A DNA stretch of 23,157 nt, from NCBI GenBank assembly GCA_012719195.1, contig JAAYAV010000017.1:1-23157 (forward strand), read 5' to 3'. Under the pieces are notes generated by a model. It was given only the letters and a program-made list of their open reading frames with translations. It did no database searches and had not been told where the DNA came from. The position numbers and the translations under genes are program-made. The first letter of the stretch is position 1; every line of letters starts with the position of its first letter. Source of the DNA: Anaerolineae bacterium. Its GTDB lineage: Bacteria; Chloroflexota; Anaerolineae; DRVO01. Below are positions 1-6,381 of the stretch, piece by piece.

Positions 1-1
1 C

Positions 2-646
2 ACCGGCGGCACCTGGTCGCCCACTCTGTGGCCGACCGGCTACCCGGTGCGCGACCAGCACGCTCTCCTGCTGCCGGCCGATGCCCCTGCCGGCCGCCTG
101 ACGGTCATCGCCGGCCTCTTGGATCCCACCACCCGGGCAGGCATCCCGCCACAAGAGGGAAGCCACGTGGAACTGGGCAAGCTTTCGGTACAGCCGGCGC
201 CGCGCACGTGGGACCGCCCCGCCGTGCCGGCGATAGCGGCCACCGACTTCGCCGGCGTGGTGGCCCTCGACGGCTACGAAGTGAAACCGTGCCCCGACCT
301 CGGCCTCACCTGCTTCCGCGACGCCGGCGATCTCCAGGTGCGACTGCTCTGGCAGGCCCGCTCGACGACGGCCATCCGGTACCGCTCCTTCGTGCACCTC
401 ACCTGTGACGGTCGCATCGTGGCCCAGTCGGACCAGGACCCCGCCGGCGCCCGTAGCACTGCCTGGCTGCCGGAGCAGTACCTCGATGACCGGCACCGCC
501 TTTCGCTCACCGGCATCGACTCCTGCCCCACTGGCTTCGAGCTCCGGGTTGGCATGTACGACTCGGTCACCGAGGTGCGGCTCGACCCCGCGTCCGCACA
601 GGCTGAGGCAGGCACGCTACGGCTAGAGGCGCAGCAGAGCCGCTGA
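2..646 (+). CDS. Membrane glycosyltransferase-type protein, C-terminal part (5' truncated)
   Basis: The reading frame is open from base 2, so the gene starts outside the window; it ends at TGA 644-646. The visible 214 residues contain no membrane segment. They look like the extracytoplasmic tail found on Chloroflexota family-39-like glycosyltransferases: a strand pattern with RLLWQAR, YRSFVHL, GRIVAQSD, a W-x-P turn, DRHRLSL and RVGMYDSVT. The first ~45 residues repeat the end of the same pattern (WSPTLWPTGYPVRDQH followed by AGLLDPTT), so at least two copies of the beta-sandwich appear in tandem. Family assignment is by resemblance. The catalytic, multi-pass part is not present here, so the protein could also be another large membrane protein carrying this tail. 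It converges with the nitroreductase gene across a 49-base gap. Confidence 0.6.
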   Translation, partial: TGGTWSPTLWPTGYPVRDQHALLLPADAPAGRLTVIAGLLDPTTRAGIPPQEGSHVELGKLSVQPAPRTWDRPAVPAIAATDFAGVVALDGYEVKPCPDLGLTCFRDAGDLQVRLLWQARSTTAIRYRSFVHLTCDGRIVAQSDQDPAGARSTAWLPEQYLDDRHRLSLTGIDSCPTGFELRVGMYDSVTEVRLDPASAQAEAGTLRLEAQQSR

Positions 647-695
647 GGGCATCCCCCAACGGCTCCGCAAGTTGTTATGTTGAGTGTAGTTGGGC

Positions 696-1232
696 CTAGC
701 CCAGCTTCATCTCTGTCTCGTACGACTCCGAGCGGAAGATGTCCGTGAACTCGCGGCGACCTCTTGCTGCCGGCTGTGGCCCGCCGGGCACGCCGATGGG
801 TGTCACTGCCACCACCTTGAGGTCCGCGGGAATGTTCAGTAGCCCCTTGACCTTGTCCTCGTTGAAGGCGCCGATCCAGCAGGTGCCGTACCCGAACGCG
901 GTGGCCGTCACGACCATGTTCTGCATGGCGATGCCCATGTCCACTAGGTACCAGCGCGGGCTGACCGTGGGCAACCCTACCCCGACCAACAGCACGGCCG
1001 CGTCGGCTAACCACATCTGTCCGTTGCAGGCTTCCGCCAGGGCACGCCGGCGCTCGGGATCACGCACGACGACGAAGCTCCACGGCTGGCGATTGGCCGC
1101 CGAGGGCGCCTGACGTCCGGCCTCCAGTATGCGGAGCAGGACGTCGTCAGCTATAGGCTCGGGCGCGTAAGTGCGGATGCTGCGTCGTTCCAGCAGGACC
1201 GACTCCACCACGTCATGTACCGGCTCACACAT
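696..1232 (-). CDS. Nitroreductase family FMN-dependent oxidoreductase
   Basis: This encodes a 178-residue cytosolic flavoprotein of the nitroreductase fold, which transfers hydride from NAD(P)H through FMN to nitro, quinone or similar acceptors. The N-terminal FMN-phosphate motif RRSIRTY (residues 16-22), PSAANRQPW (43-51) and the later MGIAMQNM helix followed by GYGTCWIGAF are typical. The length is at the short end for the family. The ATG at 1232 is chosen over an in-frame start 12 codons upstream because AGAGGAGGA lies just upstream at normal spacing. It lies 83 bases downstream of the Old Yellow Enzyme gene on the same strand and is probably the last gene of that operon. The physiological substrate cannot be read from the sequence. 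Confidence 0.9.
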   Translation of the reverse strand: MCEPVHDVVESVLLERRSIRTYAPEPIADDVLLRILEAGRQAPSAANRQPWSFVVVRDPERRRALAEACNGQMWLADAAVLLVGVGLPTVSPRWYLVDMGIAMQNMVVTATAFGYGTCWIGAFNEDKVKGLLNIPADLKVVAVTPIGVPGGPQPAARGRREFTDIFRSESYETEMKLG

Positions 1233-1315
1233 CTCGTTCCTCCTCTGGTGAACGGACCAGGGTCCCACACGCCTTTTCAGCGATGGCCGAACCCGGTCCG
1301 AATGTCGGCTATCGT

Positions 1316-2389
1316 CTAGGCCACCCAGCAGCGGGTAGGCTCATGGCTGTTCTTGCTGCAGAGATTGCAGGAGATGCAGGTAGCGCGCTCGGATCTGCCC
1401 TCGGCGAACTTGCGCGGGAGGTCGGGTTCACGGATGAGCGGCCGCGAGAGGCTGATGAGGTCGGAAACGCCCTCGTCCAAGGCCCTCTGCATCAGGGACC
1501 GAGAGCGCATCCCGCCCACGACGGCGAGCGGCAGGCTCGTTACTCGCCGGACCTCTCGCGCCCATGGTAGGAAATAGCCCTCATCCTCAATGTCCCGCAC
1601 TCGTTCGCGGGAGTTGCCTGCGCCCGCCCCGCCGCTGATCTCCACCAGGTCGATTCCGATGCTCTCCAGCATGCCCGCCACCTGCAGGCCATCCTCCAGG
1701 CTGAGGCCGCCCTCGATGAAGTCCGCCAGGCCCAGCTTGATCAGCACCGGGTAGTCTGCCCCCACCTGGGCGCGGACAGCGCCGGCGACTTGCCGGAGGA
1801 ACTCGGCGCGAGCCTCCAGCGGACCGCCCCAGGCGTCCTGGCGCCGGTTGGCATGGGGAGACAGGAACTGCCCGATGAGGTAACCGTGCGCAGCGTGGAT
1901 CTGCACTGCATCGAAGCCGGCCTCCTTCACTCTGCGCGCCGCCTGGGCGTAGGAGCAGATGAGGCCCGGGATCTCTTGCACTCGGATCTCGCGCGCCACC
2001 GGCGTCCACTCGGTCGCGTCGAGCCCGCTGGGCGCGATGGGCTGGCCGCCGCAGTACTCCGGGTTAGCCTGCCGCCCGGCGTGGTTGATCTGCACGGCAA
2101 TCGCTCCGCCAGCCTCGTGGACCGCTCGGGCGATGCGCGAGAAGGCCGGGATCTGATCGTCGCGCCACAAGCCTGCCATTCCCCGGCTTGCCTTGCCGTC
2201 CGGGCGGACGAAGGTGTGGCCGAGCACGATCAGGCCGACACCTCCCCGGGCCAGCGCCCCCATGGAGTCTGCCAGTTCCGGCATGGGTGTACCATCCGGC
2301 TCTGAGAGTCGCTCGGCCGTCGCCGAACGCATCAGGCGATTGCGAAGCGAGAGACGCGCCATCTCCACCGGTTGCAGAAGGTCCACCAT
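1316..2389 (-). CDS. Old Yellow Enzyme-family NADH:flavin oxidoreductase
   Basis: A TIM-barrel FMN enzyme of 357 residues, of the class that reduces activated C=C bonds (enones, enoyl thioesters). Supporting motifs are RNRLMRSAT near the N-terminus, QINHAGRQ (about 100-107), the HAAHGYL catalytic stretch with its H-x2-H pair (165 and 168), SPHANRRQDAWGG, and the phosphate-binding VVGGMRS/LSRPLIREP region. It stops where 2,4-dienoyl-CoA reductases continue into an FAD/NAD(P)H domain, but keeps four cysteines at 338, 341, 344 and 354 that resemble the 4Fe-4S site of the long forms. ATG 2389 is preferred over GTG 2392 because a GAGG element is better spaced for it. The start lies 4 bases after the dehydrogenase stop codon, so the two genes are probably translationally coupled. 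Confidence 0.88.
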   Translation of the reverse strand: MVDLLQPVEMARLSLRNRLMRSATAERLSEPDGTPMPELADSMGALARGGVGLIVLGHTFVRPDGKASRGMAGLWRDDQIPAFSRIARAVHEAGGAIAVQINHAGRQANPEYCGGQPIAPSGLDATEWTPVAREIRVQEIPGLICSYAQAARRVKEAGFDAVQIHAAHGYLIGQFLSPHANRRQDAWGGPLEARAEFLRQVAGAVRAQVGADYPVLIKLGLADFIEGGLSLEDGLQVAGMLESIGIDLVEISGGAGAGNSRERVRDIEDEGYFLPWAREVRRVTSLPLAVVGGMRSRSLMQRALDEGVSDLISLSRPLIREPDLPRKFAEGRSERATCISCNLCSKNSHEPTRCWVA

Positions 2390-2393
2390 CACC

Positions 2394-3416
2394 TCACCTC
2401 GACCGCGACGGATGCACCATGATCTTCATACGGTCCGGGTAGCGACCGGGGTCGGCGATCGCCTCGGCGGCCTCCTCGAGCCCGATGTGGTGCGAGATCA
2501 ACGGTTCCACCCGCACCACTCCCTCGGTCATGAGGTCGCGGGCGTAGTAGAAGGTGTAGCGCAGGGCGAAGCTGCCGTAGATCTCTAGGTCCTGCTGGTA
2601 GACATCGAATGGCGACACCTGAATCGTCTCGTCCTTCGGGCACACGCCGAAGAACATGATCTTCCCGGTGGGCATCACGTACCTGAACGCGTTCTCGACC
2701 ACCTTTGGCACACCGGTTGCATCGATCACCAGGTCGAACCCGTGGGGCGCCAGTTCAGACAGTTGCTCGTCCTGATCGGGACCCGCCGCCACCGTGTAGC
2801 GGGCGCCGAGCTCGCGCGCTAGGTTCAGGCGCCGCTCTTCCAGATCCACGACTGTCACCGAGCTAGCACCGCCGCGGGCCAGGAGCTGCGTATGCAGAAG
2901 GCCGATTGGACCGGCACCGAACACCAGGGCCTTGTCCCCGGACTGCGGCTTGAGCCGCCGATGACCAAACACCACACAAGAGACCGGTTCGATGAAAGCG
3001 CCTTCGTCGAAGCTGAGGTGATCGGCAAGGCGGTAGAGATTGGCCGCCGGCACGGACGTGTACTCGGCCAGCCCACCCGGCATGGTAACGCCGATGCCGT
3101 TCCAGTTCAGGCAATGGTTCCCGCGATCGGTCTTGCAGAAGAAGCACTCGTGACAGAAGACGCTGGGGTCGACGGCAACGCGCTCCCCCACTTCCCAGCC
3201 CGACACACCGTCGCCGATCTCAGCCACGGTGCCGGCAAACTCGTGCCCCGGTATGACTGGGTAGGTGGAGAGGAAGTCGCCGTGGTAGATGTGGCTGTCG
3301 GTGCCACACAGCCCCGAGGACTCCACCCGAACCGTCACCTGACCGTGACCGGGCTTCGGATACGGTACTTCGCGAACACCGATTGCTCCCACCGCATCGA
3401 CGACAAGCGCTCTCAC
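2394..3416 (-). CDS. Zinc-dependent alcohol/polyol dehydrogenase (MDR family)
   Basis: A 340-residue medium-chain dehydrogenase that oxidises a secondary alcohol or polyol with NAD(P)+, related to threonine, sorbitol and galactitol dehydrogenases. The catalytic zinc region is visible as C37-G-T-D and G57-H-E. Four structural-zinc cysteines lie at 88, 91, 94 and 102, and the Rossmann motif FGAGPIG follows near residue 170. The start is GTG 3416, supported by GGGGAGG six bases upstream; an open frame extends 59 codons further but runs through the probable promoter and has no family resemblance. It is the first gene of the minus-strand operon with the Old Yellow Enzyme and nitroreductase. The substrate is not determinable from sequence alone. 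Confidence 0.9.
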   Translation of the reverse strand: MRALVVDAVGAIGVREVPYPKPGHGQVTVRVESSGLCGTDSHIYHGDFLSTYPVIPGHEFAGTVAEIGDGVSGWEVGERVAVDPSVFCHECFFCKTDRGNHCLNWNGIGVTMPGGLAEYTSVPAANLYRLADHLSFDEGAFIEPVSCVVFGHRRLKPQSGDKALVFGAGPIGLLHTQLLARGGASSVTVVDLEERRLNLARELGARYTVAAGPDQDEQLSELAPHGFDLVIDATGVPKVVENAFRYVMPTGKIMFFGVCPKDETIQVSPFDVYQQDLEIYGSFALRYTFYYARDLMTEGVVRVEPLISHHIGLEEAAEAIADPGRYPDRMKIMVHPSRSR

Positions 3417-3450
3417 GGACAACCTCCCCTTCCAGATCCACCGCGCGGCC

Positions 3451-3480
3451 AGAATAGCATAGGCTCCGGCGCCCTGCCAC
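3451..3480 (-). promoter_or_regulatory. Candidate sigma-70-type promoter of the dehydrogenase operon
   Basis: Read on the minus strand there is GTGGCA (plus 3475-3480), an 18-base spacer and an extended -10, TGC-TATTCT (plus 3451-3459). This places the start of transcription about 28 bases before the GTG at 3416. It is a consensus match only. Confidence 0.45.
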
Positions 3481-3491
3481 CGCCTAGACGG

Positions 3492-3520
3492 TTGCTCCCA
3501 CAGGGTGTCCGCCCTAGAAT
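3492..3520 (+). promoter_or_regulatory. Candidate sigma-70-type promoter of the Wzz/BY-kinase operon
   Basis: TTGCTC (3492-3497) and TAGAAT (3515-3520) are separated by exactly 17 bases, upstream of the ATG at 3566. The -35 element matches the consensus only in its first three bases, while the -10 is close to consensus. It is arranged back to back with the candidate minus-strand promoter, within a 149-base intergenic region. Confidence 0.5.
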
Positions 3521-3565
3521 GTACGTGGCGGGCGACATATTCACTCCCGCCGGGGACGCTGTTAT

Positions 3566-5248
3566 ATGACTGTCTCGTACTTCTGGATGGCACTGAAGAG
3601 AAGAGCCTGGTTGCTGGTACTCACCCTGCTGGTTGGCGCCGCGATCGCGCTCTGGTTCACGCTGGCTCAGTTGCCCCGCTACCGAGCCGAAGCCACGCTT
3701 TCCATCATTAGTGGCAACCCAACCGCAGATCCGCAGGTGGCGGTCGGACTCGCCGACGCCCTGGCGCCCACGCTGGTTGCCTACATGGAGACGCAGACGT
3801 TCGCCGCCGAGGTGATCGTCCGGTCAGAACTGAGCATGTCGCCGACTGATCTCCTCCGGAGCGTCACCGTATGGCACGTCCCGGGCACACACCTCCTTCG
3901 CGTTCAGGCCACATCCAACTACCCGCAACAGGCGGAGAGAGTGGCCAACGGCGTCGCGCAGACAGTCATCGACCTCACTGCTGACCAGCTTCAGGAGACC
4001 ATCGGCGTCCAGGCCACCTCGCCTGAGCTGGCTTCGCTGACAGCTCGGGCGCAAGACGAACTCAACTACTACCTGGACCTGGCCGAGGAACTGCGGGTGC
4101 GGCTAGCGGAGTACCGCTCCCAGCCACCTTCCAGCGACCGTGATGAGGGTATCGCCCGCCTCTCGGCCCAACTTCTGGACGTGCAGGACACCGTCGGCGA
4201 TCTCCGTGGGGTGCTCCTACAATCGGGCGCGGCTCCCGGGATCATCGCTCCCTACGCCATCGCCCTGCTGGACCCAGCGGTAGTCCCGGTGGCGCCACTG
4301 CCGCGACCGTTCGGCAAGAACCTGGCCATAGGCCTGGCAGCATCACTGCTGGTGGGGCTGGCCCTGGCGCTCATCCCCGAGTCTCTCGACTACACTGTGG
4401 CCACGCCCGAGGAACTGGAGGATGTGCTCGGCGTCACCGTGCTGGGCGCGGTCGCTCGCATCGGGGGACGGGACACGCAGGATGACCCCATCGAACAACT
4501 GGTGGCGCGCAACTACCCCCGCTCGCCCATCGCTGAGGCCTTCCGCACGCTGCGGACTAACATCCGCTTCGCTCGACCCGATATGCGGCGGGGGTGCCTC
4601 CTCGTCACCAGCGCTCAGCCGGGTGAGGGCAAGAGCTTGGTATCATCCAACTTGGCAGTGGCAATTGCCCAAGAGGGCCGCACGGCCATCATCATCGATG
4701 CTGACCTGCGCCGGCCCACTCTGCATCGCTTCTTCGGTCTCCCCAACCGTCTGGGCTTCACCAGCCTCGTCATGGACGAGACGCTCACCGTCGACGACGC
4801 CCTGCACGATACCGACGTGCCCGGCCTGCAGGTCATCACCAGTGGACCGCTGCCACCGAACCCGCTGGACATGCTAGCCTCGCAGCGGGCCCAAGACCTG
4901 CTGGCTATCTTGCGCGATCGCTGCGACATGCTGCTCCTGGACAGCCCACCGGTGCTGTCGGTGACGGACGCGATGCTGCTGGCCTCCCATGCCGACGCTG
5001 CGCTGTTGGTCACCGCCGCGCGTAGTACCCGGCGCGACTTGGTGCTCAAGGCGTTCGAGACGCTCAAGCGCAGCAACATCGATATCATCGGGACCGTCCT
5101 GAACAAGGTGCGGCAGTCCGAGCTAGGGTACTATTACTCCCATTACTATTACGGCTACTACTACGGGACACCTGGTGAGGTGCCGGAGGAGATACCCGTA
5201 GTGGGCAGGATGCAGGAACCCGGCGCCGGGTCCACGGAGAGGCCATGA
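3566..5248 (+). CDS. Wzz-type polysaccharide co-polymerase fused to a bacterial tyrosine kinase (BY-kinase)
   Basis: A 560-residue inner-membrane protein that combines chain-length control and an autophosphorylating tyrosine kinase for exopolysaccharide or capsule export. Order: first membrane helix about 14-32, an extracytoplasmic Wzz domain with a short helical stretch around 150-215, and a second helix about 252-274. A cytosolic P-loop kinase follows, with Walker A SAQPGEGKS (349-357), Walker A' DADLRRP (from 378) and Walker B LLLDSPP (D459). The C-terminus carries a tyrosine cluster with nine tyrosines (522-524, 527-529, 531-533), the usual autophosphorylation tail. The fused arrangement resembles proteobacterial Wzc rather than the split Firmicute pair. 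Its stop overlaps the next ATG (ATGA at 5245-5248). No Wzx, Wzy or outer export gene lies in the window. Confidence 0.93.
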   Translation: MTVSYFWMALKRRAWLLVLTLLVGAAIALWFTLAQLPRYRAEATLSIISGNPTADPQVAVGLADALAPTLVAYMETQTFAAEVIVRSELSMSPTDLLRSVTVWHVPGTHLLRVQATSNYPQQAERVANGVAQTVIDLTADQLQETIGVQATSPELASLTARAQDELNYYLDLAEELRVRLAEYRSQPPSSDRDEGIARLSAQLLDVQDTVGDLRGVLLQSGAAPGIIAPYAIALLDPAVVPVAPLPRPFGKNLAIGLAASLLVGLALALIPESLDYTVATPEELEDVLGVTVLGAVARIGGRDTQDDPIEQLVARNYPRSPIAEAFRTLRTNIRFARPDMRRGCLLVTSAQPGEGKSLVSSNLAVAIAQEGRTAIIIDADLRRPTLHRFFGLPNRLGFTSLVMDETLTVDDALHDTDVPGLQVITSGPLPPNPLDMLASQRAQDLLAILRDRCDMLLLDSPPVLSVTDAMLLASHADAALLVTAARSTRRDLVLKAFETLKRSNIDIIGTVLNKVRQSELGYYYSHYYYGYYYGTPGEVPEEIPVVGRMQEPGAGSTERP

Positions 5249-6378
5249 GCGAGCGACAGCCGATGGACTACACCCGCTGTCCTTACCTGGGTAAGGCGGA
5301 TGACCGCGCCTCGTTCTACCATCAGGCGACGCGCCGGCACCGCTGCTACCGCTGGGAGCAGCCGCTCATGGTCAGGCGCCAGGACCAGGAGCAGTATTGC
5401 CTCGCCTCGTTGCACATCTCCTGCCCCCGTCTCACCGACCCCAATGCCCTACCCGTACCCGAGGAGAAGTCTCGGCGGCGCCGCCGCCACTCGGTACGCA
5501 TCCTGGGACTGCCCGTGCGGCGCTTCGTCGCCTACACTCTGCCGATGGTGCTTCTCTTCGCGGCGGCGGTGACGGCTGCAGCGCTCCTCCTCCAGGAGAT
5601 GTCGGCTCCACCGCTACCAACGGCGCTTGCCGAGAGCCGCACCGGCGAAGGGCTGGCTTCCGCCACGCCTACCACAACACCGTTCCCCACCTGGACGCCC
5701 ACCACTGTCTCCGGTGCCGCGGGGCAACCGGCCACACCCACCCAGTCGCTCCCGGTCGCCCTGCCATCTGACACGCCCCATCCAGCCGTGGCCCCACCTA
5801 GTCCGGCGCCCCCTGTTACAGCCACACCGCCCATGCTGTTCCCGACGCTCCCGGCGGCAACGACGACGTTCAGTTCGCCGCTCACTGCATCTCCGGTGTG
5901 GACGCCCCCGCCTCCGACGGCCACCCTGGCGGCGACCTTACCGGGAACGTCGGCGGCCAGCGCCGAGACGCCCACTCCCACCGTCACGCCGCTGCCAACC
6001 TTCACGCCTTACCCGACCGCGTACCCCGGTTCGGTCAACTTCGTCCTTAAGGGTGAACCGGTCAAGCAGCTGGTGCCGGGCGGTGTGGATGTGTGCGCCA
6101 AGGTGTTCGGGCGCGTTTACAACGAGCAAGGAATCAACATCACACCCCAGCTGGCCGTGGCCGTCGACTGGTGGCCCGACAACCGCCTGGTTGTGGGCGA
6201 GGAGGGCTGGCCTCCCATCAACGCCGACGGCACCTACGAGTTTTGCCTCACTCGCGGCCAGTTCAACCTGTCGGTGGTGGCACCCAAGACAACCTCCCAG
6301 CAGGTTTGGATCGATCTGGACGAGCTCAACTTCGTGGGCCAGATCATCCTGGAAGTCAACTTCCAGAAGGTGAAGTAG
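5245..6378 (+). CDS. Single-pass membrane protein with N-terminal four-cysteine module and Thr/Pro-rich linker
   Basis: I do not recognise a named family. The 377 residues divide into four parts. A cytosolic N-terminal module has cysteines at 12, 34, 52 and 60 in the contexts CPYLG, HRCYR, YCL and CPR. A basic stretch is followed by one membrane helix (about 94-116). A low-complexity Thr/Pro/Ala/Ser linker spans about 139-262. A C-terminal beta-rich domain of about 115 residues holds two further cysteines (VCAKVFGRV and YEFCLTRG) that could pair outside the cell. The arginine cluster before the helix predicts N-inside, C-outside topology. Translation is coupled to the tyrosine kinase by an ATGA overlap, and a paralogue follows 3 bases after the stop. 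A role in surface polysaccharide assembly is inferred from context only. Confidence 0.75.
   Translation: MSERQPMDYTRCPYLGKADDRASFYHQATRRHRCYRWEQPLMVRRQDQEQYCLASLHISCPRLTDPNALPVPEEKSRRRRRHSVRILGLPVRRFVAYTLPMVLLFAAAVTAAALLLQEMSAPPLPTALAESRTGEGLASATPTTTPFPTWTPTTVSGAAGQPATPTQSLPVALPSDTPHPAVAPPSPAPPVTATPPMLFPTLPAATTTFSSPLTASPVWTPPPPTATLAATLPGTSAASAETPTPTVTPLPTFTPYPTAYPGSVNFVLKGEPVKQLVPGGVDVCAKVFGRVYNEQGINITPQLAVAVDWWPDNRLVVGEEGWPPINADGTYEFCLTRGQFNLSVVAPKTTSQQVWIDLDELNFVGQIILEVNFQKVK
5659..6030 (+). repeat. Low-complexity Thr/Pro-rich coding stretch (linker of the first Cys-module protein)
   Basis: Imperfect ACG-CCN-type codon repeats encode many TPT and TPP units. Composition of this kind is common in cell-wall-spanning or externally exposed linkers of Chloroflexota. 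It also creates long spurious Val/Gly-rich frames on the opposite strand. Confidence 0.7.
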
Positions 6379-6381
6379 TCC

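Noticed and set aside
691..703. Small hairpin TGGGC-CTA-GCCCA over the nitroreductase stop codon as a terminator
   Set aside because: Only five base pairs with a three-base loop and no T-run; too common by chance in GC-rich DNA.
274..1014. Minus-strand open frame of 246 codons across the end of the first gene and the nitroreductase
   Set aside because: It overlaps two better supported genes in shifted frames and has low-complexity Arg/Gly composition.
1254..1265. Palindrome GGACC-AG-GGTCC between the ene-reductase and nitroreductase genes, with a second GGTCCG copy at 1295-1300
   Set aside because: Short, GC-rich and without a known operator pattern; could be chance.
2892..3569. Plus-strand open frame of 225 codons opposite the alcohol dehydrogenase
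   Set aside because: It is antisense to conserved zinc and Rossmann motifs; high GC content gives long open frames of this kind.
5532..6005. Minus-strand open frame of 157 codons, Val/Gly-rich, opposite the first Thr/Pro linker (a similar one lies at 6660-7025)
   Set aside because: It is the complement of repeated Thr/Pro codons, has no start context and no family resemblance.
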